Assembly (NCBI GenBank): GCA_016215025.1
Contig: JACRMI010000101.1
Span: forward strand, 1 to 32,365
DNA length: 32,365 nt
Source of the DNA: Chloroflexota bacterium
GTDB lineage: Bacteria > Chloroflexota > Anaerolineae > UBA4142
Direction: 5' to 3'
Shown: positions 22,034 to 29,475 of the stretch, piece after piece
How the letters are laid out: every line of letters begins with the position of its first letter
How positions within the stretch are numbered: position 1 is the first letter of the stretch
The notes under the pieces: model-generated
Told to the model about the DNA's origin: nothing
The model's database searches: none
What the model saw: the letters and a program-made list of their open reading frames with translations, nothing else
Program-made: the position numbers and the translations under genes

Positions 22034-22921
22034 TTACTCCATCGACCAGCGCGCGTAAACGGAGGTCGATAGCGGTCGATTACCATTCTTGGGTTGCAGC
22101 ACCAACTCACCGGCTTCGATATTGCCGCCGGACTGCCCCAGCCAATCGGCGAGAATATTCGCAAGCATCAGCGACGACTCTTCGATTTCGTACGCCGTGG
22201 TGACGACGAAGAGCGGCTGCTCCGATAAAATCCGCTTGCACGCTTCGATCAGCGCGGGAAACGATTTCGCAAAGCGCCAGATTTCGCCTTGGGGTCCGCG
22301 TCCAAACACCGGCGGATCGATGATGATGCCGTCGTACCGCCTGGCGCGCCGTCCTTCACGCTTGACGAACTTGATCGCGTCGTCCAGCATCCACCGAATC
22401 GGTCGCTCACTCAGCTTGGCGATTTCCGCATTCTCGCGTGCCCAACCAATCGCGGGCTTGCTGGCATCGAGATGTGTGACACTTGCGCCAGCACTTGACG
22501 CCGCGAGTGTCGCGATGCCGGTGTAAGCAAACAAGTTCAGCACGTTGATCGGTCGCTGGGCTGATTTTATTTTTTCGATCATCCAATCCCAGTGCGGCGC
22601 TTGTTCCGGAAAGACGCCGGTATGTCGAAAGGGTGTCAGTCTCGCCCAAAACGAGAGATCGCCATAGTGCATCAACCAACGCTCGGGCAAATCGCGTTTG
22701 CATTCCCAACGCCCCTCGCCGTTTTCTTCCGGAACGAATGCGGCGTCGGCATCATTCCAAATTTCTTCAGGCAAGGAACGCCGCCAAAGAATTCCTCGGT
22801 CGGGGCGAATGAGCGTGTATTTGCCAAAGCGTTCCAACTTTGCGCCATCGCCCGAATCGAGCAATTCATAATCGATCCAATTCTGCGGCGAAAGGGTGTT
22901 GATTGTCGTCTTTGAGTCCAT
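22034..22921 (-). CDS. Class I SAM-dependent methyltransferase (RlmI/RlmK-like)
   Basis: 295-aa Rossmann-fold methyltransferase of the kind annotated as 23S rRNA methyltransferase. SAM-binding motif INVLNLFAYTGIATLAASSAGASVTHLDAS is split here as VLNLFAYTGIATL (motif I) and VTHLDAS (motif II). The catalytic motif is DGIIIDPPVFGRGPQGEIW (DPPVFG). The N-terminal part (YELLDSGDGAKLERFGKYTL, RPDRGILW) is a substrate-binding module seen in this subgroup. DPPxFG resembles the RlmI/RlmK C- or N-methyltransferases, but the target base is unknown. Start 22921 lacks a strong ribosome site. Confidence 0.83.
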   Translation of the reverse strand: MDSKTTINTLSPQNWIDYELLDSGDGAKLERFGKYTLIRPDRGILWRRSLPEEIWNDADAAFVPEENGEGRWECKRDLPERWLMHYGDLSFWARLTPFRHTGVFPEQAPHWDWMIEKIKSAQRPINVLNLFAYTGIATLAASSAGASVTHLDASKPAIGWARENAEIAKLSERPIRWMLDDAIKFVKREGRRARRYDGIIIDPPVFGRGPQGEIWRFAKSFPALIEACKRILSEQPLFVVTTAYEIEESSLMLANILADWLGQSGGNIEAGELVLQPKNGNRPLSTSVYARWSME

Positions 22922-22939
22922 CGATAAATTACCTACTAA

Positions 22940-23111
22940 ACCACGAAGGCACAAAGACACAAATTGTCATTCTGAGGAGCGATTCGAAAAAGTCCTTATC
23001 GAATAGCAATCGAAGAAGCGACGAAGAATCTCTCAACGTTGAAAATTGAGCCGCGAAGCGTTCGCTCCGCTCAGAATGACACCGGAAATTGCGTCTTTGT
23101 GTCTTGGTGGT
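22940..23111. repeat. Composite nested inverted repeats (copy 8 inside another palindrome)
   Basis: Outer arms ACCACGAAGGCACAAAGACA (22940-22959, continuing CAAATT) and the reverse complement-like AATTGCGTCTTTGTGTCTTG with GTGGT (23087-23111). Inside lies a complete TGTCATTCTGAG / CTCAGAATGACA element (22965-23081). The outer arm ends where the stop codon of the S9 peptidase gene begins (23111-23113). Confidence 0.9.
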
Positions 23112-25069
23112 CAAACATTGTTTAGATTTTCAATCTTTACCAGATCGACGGCATCCGCCAAGTCGAACTTGAATACCTTGCTGTAAAAATACGCTTCGGC
23201 GTCGAGCGCGCGCTTGATATTCTTCGCTTGGCGAAAACCATGCTGCTCGCCTTCGAACGCCAGATACGCGGTGGGCAAGCCCTTCTTCTTGACGGCTTCA
23301 AACATCACCGCCGATTGATCGGGTGGGACAACTTGATCTTCCAAACCTTGGAACAAGATCAGCGGACACGCCAATCGATCGATAAAATGAATCGGCGAGC
23401 GCGCGAGGTAAATATCCCGCCGCGCCGGATATGGACCGATCAAATTATCCAGATAGCGCGATTCGAACTTGTGCGTGTCACGCGTCATCGTTTCCAAATC
23501 GCTGATGCCGTAATAGCTCGCGCCCGCCTTGAACACATCGGTAAAGACCAACGCGGCGAGCGTAGTGTATCCACCTGCGCTGCCGCCACGAATCGCAATT
23601 CGATTGCCATCGACGTCGCCGCGTTGAATGAGATAACGCGCCGCGTTCACGCAATCGTTCACATCGACGATGCCCCAGTTATCGTTGAGCCGCATCCGAT
23701 ACGCGCGACCATAGCCGGTGCTGCCGCCATAGTTCACATCAACCACGGCGAATCCGCGACTCGTCCAGTACTGGAATTCCAAATCGAGTTCGGTTGTGGC
23801 GGCGCTGGTGGGACCGCCATGGCTCATAACGATCAACGGCGGCTTGTCATCACGCGGCGCAGCAAAATCGCGATTGGTCGGCGGATAGAAAAATGCGTGC
23901 GCGGTCAATCCGTTCTCAATTGGAAATTCAATCGCTTGCGGCGTCGAAAGATAACCCGCGTCAACCGAAACCGGTTCGGATTCTTTTAGAATTTGTGTCT
24001 GATGCGTTTTGAGATCGAGCAGAACGATGCTCAACGATTGTGACGGCGATCCAGCGATAAACAAAGCGCGACCCGACGCGGCGCGCACAGAAGCAATTTC
24101 GGTGAATGGCAAGTCGATACGGTCAAGTTGGCGCGTTGTTGTGTTCAGCGTGGCAAAGCGGGTTTGCCCTTTTTCTTTGAATGTGCAAACGATGCGCTCG
24201 TTCGATTCAAACGCGTACGTCGATGCTTTGAAGACCCAGGCGGGGCGTCCAAACTCGGCGTCCATTGGACACAGTGGTTCGATATTTCCGTCGCGCAATC
24301 GATAAAAATTCCACCACCCGGTCTTATCGGAAACAAAATACAGTGTGCCATCGGGCGACCATTCGGGTTGAAAGATCGATTCGGCGATGCCACCGGCGAC
24401 AAGTTTGGGCGCGTGCGCCATCTTCGATGGCGAGACTGCGCCCCTACCATCAAGGTTGCCAATCCAAAGTTCGGTTCCATCCCAGGGCATGTTGGGATGA
24501 TTCCAGGTGAGCCAGGCGAGTCGCTTGCCATCGGGACTGAGTCGCGGATTAGAATAAAAATTATTGCCCGACACAAGAACCGTTCCACCGGCATCATCAC
24601 CATCGATGTTGACGCTGACTAGCGTGTTGACGGCTTCGCCCGGCGCAGTGTGGTCTTCACGCACGCAAATGATGCGATTGCGCTCGCGGTCCATCACGCC
24701 ATCAGCGTAGCGCAAGTCGACGGCGGGCGTAAGCGGGCGCGGCGCAGAACCTGGGTCTTGGCGATACAGTCGTTGGTCGGCAAAGTTGGAAAAGAAAATC
24801 GTACCACGATCGACGACGAACGCACCGCCGCCGTACTCGTGCACTCGCGTGCGCGCATTGAACGGCATTGGCGTCAGGTCCGTCGTCTTGCCGTCTGGTG
24901 TTCGTCGCACAATCACATACCGACCTTTTTCGGCTGCGCGCATTTCCGACCAATAAAGATCGTCGCCATCAAGCGTTGGCTGCGCAAGTGTGATTTTTTC
25001 CGAAACGATTACGTCTGATGTAATCGGCGATTTCCATGAACCGTACGGTGCGATTTTTCGATCTGTCAT
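23111..25069 (-). CDS. S9 family peptidase (prolyl oligopeptidase fold)
   Basis: 652-aa serine peptidase. The N-terminal beta-propeller (about residues 1-380, with LSPDGKRLAWLTWNHPNMPW and WSPDGTLYFVSD blades) gates a C-terminal alpha/beta-hydrolase. The catalytic triad is Ser497 (GGSAGG), Asp578 (GLEDQVVPP) and His610 (EGEQHGF). The oxyanion-region motif is SHGGPTSA. Members release dipeptides or act as acylaminoacyl peptidases on short peptides. No signal peptide, so probably cytoplasmic. Its ATG overlaps the stop of the pyroglutamyl-peptidase gene (ATGA), and the two together suggest a peptide-breakdown unit. Its stop codon abuts an interspersed repeat. Confidence 0.93.
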   Translation of the reverse strand: MTDRKIAPYGSWKSPITSDVIVSEKITLAQPTLDGDDLYWSEMRAAEKGRYVIVRRTPDGKTTDLTPMPFNARTRVHEYGGGAFVVDRGTIFFSNFADQRLYRQDPGSAPRPLTPAVDLRYADGVMDRERNRIICVREDHTAPGEAVNTLVSVNIDGDDAGGTVLVSGNNFYSNPRLSPDGKRLAWLTWNHPNMPWDGTELWIGNLDGRGAVSPSKMAHAPKLVAGGIAESIFQPEWSPDGTLYFVSDKTGWWNFYRLRDGNIEPLCPMDAEFGRPAWVFKASTYAFESNERIVCTFKEKGQTRFATLNTTTRQLDRIDLPFTEIASVRAASGRALFIAGSPSQSLSIVLLDLKTHQTQILKESEPVSVDAGYLSTPQAIEFPIENGLTAHAFFYPPTNRDFAAPRDDKPPLIVMSHGGPTSAATTELDLEFQYWTSRGFAVVDVNYGGSTGYGRAYRMRLNDNWGIVDVNDCVNAARYLIQRGDVDGNRIAIRGGSAGGYTTLAALVFTDVFKAGASYYGISDLETMTRDTHKFESRYLDNLIGPYPARRDIYLARSPIHFIDRLACPLILFQGLEDQVVPPDQSAVMFEAVKKKGLPTAYLAFEGEQHGFRQAKNIKRALDAEAYFYSKVFKFDLADAVDLVKIENLNNV

Positions 25070-25713
25070 TTTTGCTCCGCAATCCGTGGGACAAATTCGC
25101 CAAGCATTTGTCTAACGGTAACAATCGCCGCGCGAATGCCGACGATCATCGTTTCCAAGCCCATCGATGGACCGAGGGCATCAGTTGGCGCGACTTGTTC
25201 AGGTAACCTGGGAAGATGAATAAAACCGGCGGGAGTCGTCAATCGATTTTGCGCGACGTAATGCAATATCGTGTACATCACTTGATTGCACAAAAATGTT
25301 CCAGCGCTGAGCGAAAGTTCGCAGGGCACGCCAGCCGCACGAATCGATTCGTACATGGCGCGGACGGGCAGCGTGGCAAAGTACGCGGCGGGCGCGCCGG
25401 GCATAATCGGCTCATCCATCACCTTTTCGCCGGCGTTATCCGCGATGCGAAAGTCGAGCAGGTTAACGGCGACGCGCTCAACCGAAAGCGCCATGCGGCG
25501 CGATGCTTCGCCGAGGCACAGCACTGCATCCGGTCGCGTCAATTTGAATGCATCGATCAGCATTTGCGGTCCGCGCACTCGGTCGACCGGTAAGATCGCT
25601 GGGCACAACTCGAGACCTTCCATTTTCTCATGCGCGATGGCGCGCACGACTTGATCGGACGGATTGATATTGCTTTTATCGAATGGCTCAAAACCGGTGA
25701 GGAGAAGTTTCAT
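25066..25713 (-). CDS. pcp: Pyroglutamyl-peptidase I
   Basis: 215-aa cysteine peptidase (family C15) removing N-terminal pyroglutamate from peptides. Family features: LLLTGFEPFDKSNINPS (residues 3-19), the Glu region CLGEASRR, the catalytic Cys in SAGTFLCNQVMY, and the catalytic His in GFIHLPRLPEQ. Length fits the family. The ATG at 25713 has no strong ribosome site, but lies 11 bp after the RNase J stop, so translation may be coupled. It overlaps the S9 peptidase start by four bases. Confidence 0.94.
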   Translation of the reverse strand: MKLLLTGFEPFDKSNINPSDQVVRAIAHEKMEGLELCPAILPVDRVRGPQMLIDAFKLTRPDAVLCLGEASRRMALSVERVAVNLLDFRIADNAGEKVMDEPIMPGAPAAYFATLPVRAMYESIRAAGVPCELSLSAGTFLCNQVMYTILHYVAQNRLTTPAGFIHLPRLPEQVAPTDALGPSMGLETMIVGIRAAIVTVRQMLGEFVPRIAEQK

Positions 25714-25724
25714 AAGGGCAAGGA

Positions 25725-27374
25725 CTATAATTCCGTCACTACCGGAATCACCATTGGCCGGCGATGCGTTTGCTTGAACAGATATTTGCTCAGCACGTCT
25801 TTAAGTTTGATACTTAGCACAGCCCCGCGTCCGCCATCCTTCAGCGTTTCTGTAATCGCTGCTTTTGCGCCAGCGATCAAATCGTCCGAGGTTTCGGAGT
25901 AGACAAATCCGTGCGTGATGATTTCGGGACCGAAAACGATTTCGCCGGTGTGCGCATCGAGCGTGACGAGCGCAACGAGGAAACCATCTTCCGAAAGATG
26001 ATGCCGTTCGCGCAGCACCGTCGATCCAATATCGCCGATGCCGATGCCATCCACGAGGACATCGCTTGCGGGAACTGTATCGCGCGAGCAGCGGGCATTG
26101 CCTTCGTCGTCAAACTCGACCACCGTGCCATTCTCGATGATAAATGTGTTCTCCGCCGGAATGCCAATCGATTGAGCGAGGCGCGCGTGCAAAACGAGAT
26201 GACGATATTCGCCATGCACCGGAATAAAAAATTTCGGGCGCACCAAGTTGAGCAGGAGTTTTTGCTCTTCCTGGCTTGCATGTCCCGACACGTGAACGTG
26301 CATCAATTCGGAATAGTACACGAACGCACCGGCGCGGAACAAATTGTTCAGCGTGCGATTGATCATCTCTTCGTTGCCGGGAATCGGCGTCGCGGAGAGA
26401 ATCACGGTGTCGCCCGCTGTGAGTGTCACTTGCTTGTGGTCGTGATTCGCCATGCGCACGAGTGCACTGGTCGGCTCGCCTTGCCCACCAGTGCAAATGA
26501 TCACCATTTGATTTTGTTCATTGCGCGCCAATTGATCGATGCGAACGAGCACGTTGTCGGGCACGCGCATGTAACCCAGTTCGGTCGCCATCTTGACGTT
26601 GTCTTGCATGGAACGACCGACAATCGCCACCTTGCGATTGAATTGCACCGCTGTATCGATCACTTGCTGAATGCGCGAAATGTTCGACGCGAACGTGGCG
26701 ACGATGATGCGCCCTTGCGCCGTCGCAAACACACGCTTGAAACTTTCGTTGATGGTCATTTCCGACGGCGTGTGTCCCGGCGAATCGGAGTTGGTGCTGT
26801 CGCTTAGGAGTGCCAGCACACCACGACTGCCCACTTCGGCGAGCGTCGCAAAGTCGGTCAACTGTCCATCGACCGGACTAGGATCGAATTTGAAATCGCC
26901 CGAATGCACGACCGTGCCGATCGGCGTCGTAATCGCCAAGCCGATTCCATCGGGAACGCTGTGGCTGACGTGGAACGTTTCGATGCTGAACGGATCGAGT
27001 TGGATCGTATCGTGCATTTGCAGCGTATGCAGCGTAGCGTCTTTGAGCAGCTTGTGCGATTTGAGTTTAACTTCGATCAAGCCGCGGGTGAGGGGCGTGG
27101 CGTAGATCGGGACGTTGATGCGCGGCAGCACGTACGGCAGCGCGCCGATGTGATCTTCGTGTCCGTGCGTGATGATGATGCCGCGTACTAGATCGCGATG
27201 CTCAAGCAGGTAGGCGATGTCGGGAATGACGATGTCCACGCCGAGCATATCGCTTTCGGGAAACATCAACCCAGCGTCGATCACCAAAATCGCGCCGTCG
27301 TATTCGATCAGCGTCATGTTCTTGCCGATCTCGCCTGCGCCTCCGAGGGGAATAATTTTCAATTTAGCTTTCAA
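25725..27374 (-). CDS. rnj: Ribonuclease J
   Basis: 549-aa metallo-beta-lactamase/beta-CASP ribonuclease with 5'-3' exonuclease and endonuclease activity in mRNA decay and rRNA maturation. Motifs: PLGGAGEIGKN (9-19), VIDAGLMFPE (31-40), the zinc site HGHEDH (70-75), HSGDFKFD, the beta-CASP segment ATFASNISRIQQ, and SGHASQEEQ with IPVHGEYRHL. Only one paralogue is visible. The start is a TTG at 27374; the family N-terminus lies close by. It overlaps the last codons of the broken toxin gene by 11 bp, so it may depend on that operon's transcript. Confidence 0.95.
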   Translation of the reverse strand: MKAKLKIIPLGGAGEIGKNMTLIEYDGAILVIDAGLMFPESDMLGVDIVIPDIAYLLEHRDLVRGIIITHGHEDHIGALPYVLPRINVPIYATPLTRGLIEVKLKSHKLLKDATLHTLQMHDTIQLDPFSIETFHVSHSVPDGIGLAITTPIGTVVHSGDFKFDPSPVDGQLTDFATLAEVGSRGVLALLSDSTNSDSPGHTPSEMTINESFKRVFATAQGRIIVATFASNISRIQQVIDTAVQFNRKVAIVGRSMQDNVKMATELGYMRVPDNVLVRIDQLARNEQNQMVIICTGGQGEPTSALVRMANHDHKQVTLTAGDTVILSATPIPGNEEMINRTLNNLFRAGAFVYYSELMHVHVSGHASQEEQKLLLNLVRPKFFIPVHGEYRHLVLHARLAQSIGIPAENTFIIENGTVVEFDDEGNARCSRDTVPASDVLVDGIGIGDIGSTVLRERHHLSEDGFLVALVTLDAHTGEIVFGPEIITHGFVYSETSDDLIAGAKAAITETLKDGGRGAVLSIKLKDVLSKYLFKQTHRRPMVIPVVTEL

Positions 27375-27726
27375 GATATTTTTCTACCTCAGTCAAAACA
27401 AATGACAGGTCGGATAATAGATCACCTGTCAAATCAGATGAAACCTTCTTGCCTTTTGCGTCGTGTAGGTGATGTGGAAAGTTATGCAACCCCGGAAAAT
27501 GAGGGGCATTATCCCAACGCAAGACCGTTTCATTGGACACCAACTATTATGAATAGCGAACGTGATTGGGACCACAGTTAATCCAAACCTGGAAAACAAA
27601 ATGCGCCCCGACGCGGCAGCGCACTTTTAATACAAATGCGCCACTGGGCGCTTCGTCACGTTGCCAAACCCGCAAGTCGGTAAGGATCGAAGATTGGTTC
27701 AGCAGATTCAAAATTTCGTCGATCAA
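27364..27726 (-). pseudogene. TumE-like toxin gene with two adjacent stop codons
   Basis: A single frame from TTG 27726 (TTGA overlap with the antitoxin stop) to TAA 27364 encodes 120 codons broken only at codons 60-61 by TAA TAG (27549-27544). The first half reads LIDEILNLLNQSSILTDLRV and FVLKVRCRVGAHFVFQVWIN; the second has LRWDNAPHFPGLHNFPHHLH and KKVSSDLTGD, the hallmark of the TumE/DUF6516 toxin family (RWDNAPHHP...FPHH). No frameshift and good conservation on both sides suggest a recent loss. Truncated halves might still be made. Confidence 0.8.
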
Positions 27727-28028
27727 TTTTCGAGCGCCTTTTTGGCGTTACGCCATTCGTCCAGCATATCGAGCGCCGCTTCCCATTCCATCCATTCGTC
27801 TTCTTGGCGCATAGTTGCGTGACGTTTGAGCTTTTTCGTGTACGCTTCAAAGCTCACGCGATGCTTTTTCTGGAATTGTTTCGCTCGGCGTTCATACAAC
27901 GCAATCTTGCGAACAATCTGCTCAAGCGCCATCGCACGAATCGCGTCGGTTTGAGTTTTATAACGTCCGGTGCTAACAAGCGCATTCGCAATGGCTTCAA
28001 GAGTTCTAATGGCTGGCTGGTCTAGCAT
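27723..28028 (-). CDS. Antitoxin-like protein paired with the TumE-like gene
   Basis: 101-aa, highly charged, mainly helical protein. It begins MLDQPAIRTLEAIANALVST with TDAIRAMALEQIVRKIALYE, then a basic/acidic helix (RRAKQFQKKHRVSFEAYTKK). The family is recognisable as the small gene found before TumE/DUF6516-type toxins, but I cannot name a DNA-binding fold. The start at 28028 has GGAG five bases upstream. It lies 13 bp after the uracil-DNA glycosylase gene, and its stop overlaps the toxin start. With the toxin broken, it may remain as a free regulator. Confidence 0.75.
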   Translation of the reverse strand: MLDQPAIRTLEAIANALVSTGRYKTQTDAIRAMALEQIVRKIALYERRAKQFQKKHRVSFEAYTKKLKRHATMRQEDEWMEWEAALDMLDEWRNAKKALEN

Positions 28029-28041
28029 TCTTACTCCACGA

Positions 28042-28653
28042 CTAGAACATACTCAACTGCTGCGGTGAGTCAGGTTTCTTTTGTTCTTTTTCTTCTTGAA
28101 TACTTGCCATGTCTTTGAGAATTTGCGGAATCTTGCCGAAATCTTCCTTCAAAACCGGTTTCAAACTGCCTTGGTGCAGCGCCGCCGCCGGATGATACAT
28201 CGGCAGGACAACCAGGTCGCCAAACTTTTTCGGCTTGCCATGAATCTCGCCGATTTTTTTATCCGGGAACCAGCGCGCCATCGCAAAGCGACTGATCGTG
28301 ATAATGATTTTCGGCTTGATAAGTTCGATCTGACGGTCCAGATACGGCTTGCACGCTTCGATTTCGTCCGGCTGGGGATCGCGATTTTGCGGCGGGCGAC
28401 ACTTGACCACGTTGGTGATGAAAATCTTTTCGCGACTGAGATCGATGTCCTTCAACAGTTCGTCGAGCAATTGGCCAGCCGCTCCGACAAAGGGTTTGCC
28501 CTGGCGGTCTTCGTGAAAGCCGGGACCTTCGCCGATCATCATGATCTCGGCATTGTCCGGTCCATCGCCTGGCACGGCTTGGGTTCGACCCTTCGCCAAA
28601 TCGCATCGTTGGCAAACGCGTACTTGGTCACCTAGTTGACTGAGTTCCGACAT
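28042..28653 (-). CDS. Uracil-DNA glycosylase, family 4
   Basis: 203-aa iron-sulfur uracil-DNA glycosylase that removes uracil from DNA. The motifs fit: VCQRCDLAKGRTQAVPGDG with two [4Fe-4S] cysteines, MMIGEGPGFHEDRQGKPFVG (motif A), TNVVKCRPPQNRDP with a third cysteine, and the C-terminal MYHPAAAL (motif B). The fourth cysteine is probably that of EIEACKPYL. The last residues QQLSMF resemble a beta-clamp binding motif (QLxxF), which would link repair to the replication clamp; that is inference. GGAG lies seven bases before the ATG. It probably heads the operon with the antitoxin, toxin, RNase J, Pcp and S9 genes. Confidence 0.93.
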   Translation of the reverse strand: MSELSQLGDQVRVCQRCDLAKGRTQAVPGDGPDNAEIMMIGEGPGFHEDRQGKPFVGAAGQLLDELLKDIDLSREKIFITNVVKCRPPQNRDPQPDEIEACKPYLDRQIELIKPKIIITISRFAMARWFPDKKIGEIHGKPKKFGDLVVLPMYHPAAALHQGSLKPVLKEDFGKIPQILKDMASIQEEKEQKKPDSPQQLSMF

Positions 28654-28664
28654 GAATAACTCCG

Positions 28665-28776
28665 CTGTTTACTGTTAACTGTTAACTGTTTACTGTTAAC
28701 TGTTTACTGTTAACTGTTAACTGTTAACTGTTAACTGTTTACTGTTAACTGTTAACTGTTTACTGATTGCTGCTTA
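28665..28776. repeat. Sixteen-unit heptad array, CTGTTWA word
   Basis: Fourteen units CTGTTAA or CTGTTTA in exact 7-nt phase (28665-28762), then CTGATTG and CTGCTTA. The last unit contains the stop codon of the zinc-ribbon gene (28774-28776). GTTAAC inside the repeat is self-complementary. This is the longest and cleanest array in the window and the most likely to vary in copy number. Confidence 0.97.
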
Positions 28777-29403
28777 TTGGGCTGCCCCACATTCCGGACA
28801 AAACTTGGGCGCGCCTTCAATTGGCTTGCCACACTCTTTGCAGAATTTCTTTTTGCTGATCGGCTGACCGCATTCCGGACAAAACTTGGCACCCTTGGCG
28901 TCCGCGCCACAATTTGGACAAGTTCCGACAATCGTCTGTTTGAATTTCTCAGCGGAAACGTAATCGACGGTCTCCGCCTTTTCGCGCGCATCGTTGATCG
29001 CCGCTTGTGTTTGAATCGATGAATATTCTTGCTCCAAGTCCGGCGCGCACTCTTTGCACATGCCCCGGTCTTTGTTCCAGCACACATCTTTGCAAACCCA
29101 TTTGCCGCAGCGGCGGCATTGAATGAAATTGGGTTTGACTTGATCGATCGCTTTGGCAAACGCGGCATCTTTTTGCTGATGCCATCCCGCCGAATGAACG
29201 CTTTCGCCAATCCGTGCTGCGCCGCCAAAAAATCCGCCGAGCAAACTCGCGGCCGTGTCGAGACCTTGACTCAGCATTCCGGTCGCCGATGTTTCAAAAG
29301 CGCTTTCGTATCCGTTGCCGCACCGATCACAAAAAAATTCGAACTGAAAGCCGGTATCGGTGCATTTGTCGTTGTAATTGCGCGTGAACTTGATCAAAGC
29401 CAT
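28774..29403 (-). CDS. Zinc-ribbon protein with several CxxC pairs
   Basis: 209-aa protein of unknown function, rich in zinc-binding pairs. It begins MALIKFTRNYNDKCTDTGFQ with a CDRCG pair, continues through a glycine-rich hydrophobic segment (about residues 40-65, LLGGFFGGAARIG), a middle CRRCGKWVC...CWNKD...CKEC ribbon, a short coiled region, and two C-terminal ribbons (CPNC...CPEC, CKEC...CPEC). The tandem double zinc ribbon is like that of many adaptor proteins. Start 29403 is favoured because GGAGG is just upstream (11 bases), while the in-frame ATG at 29421 has none. No clear partner. The stop codon lies in the heptad array. Confidence 0.8.
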   Translation of the reverse strand: MALIKFTRNYNDKCTDTGFQFEFFCDRCGNGYESAFETSATGMLSQGLDTAASLLGGFFGGAARIGESVHSAGWHQQKDAAFAKAIDQVKPNFIQCRRCGKWVCKDVCWNKDRGMCKECAPDLEQEYSSIQTQAAINDAREKAETVDYVSAEKFKQTIVGTCPNCGADAKGAKFCPECGQPISKKKFCKECGKPIEGAPKFCPECGAAQ

Positions 29404-29475
29404 TGTCGTTTTTTCCTCCATTGGAAAATAATGCCGAACTCTGTTCGGACGAACTGCGTTCGATTGTATATCAAG

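Noticed and set aside
24128..24622. Plus-strand open frames inside the S9 peptidase gene
   Set aside because: They are shadows of a well-conserved minus-strand gene with an intact catalytic triad.
27403..27431. TGACAGGT / ACCTGTCA hairpin as RNase J leader structure
   Set aside because: It lies within conserved coding sequence of the TumE-like toxin, so coincidence is more likely.
27198..27581. Plus-strand frame across the RNase J start
   Set aside because: It is the antisense of RNase J and of the TumE-like gene, whose minus-strand reading is clearly the conserved one.
28665..28776. CRISPR array
   Set aside because: The unit is 7 nt with no spacers, and no cas genes are present.
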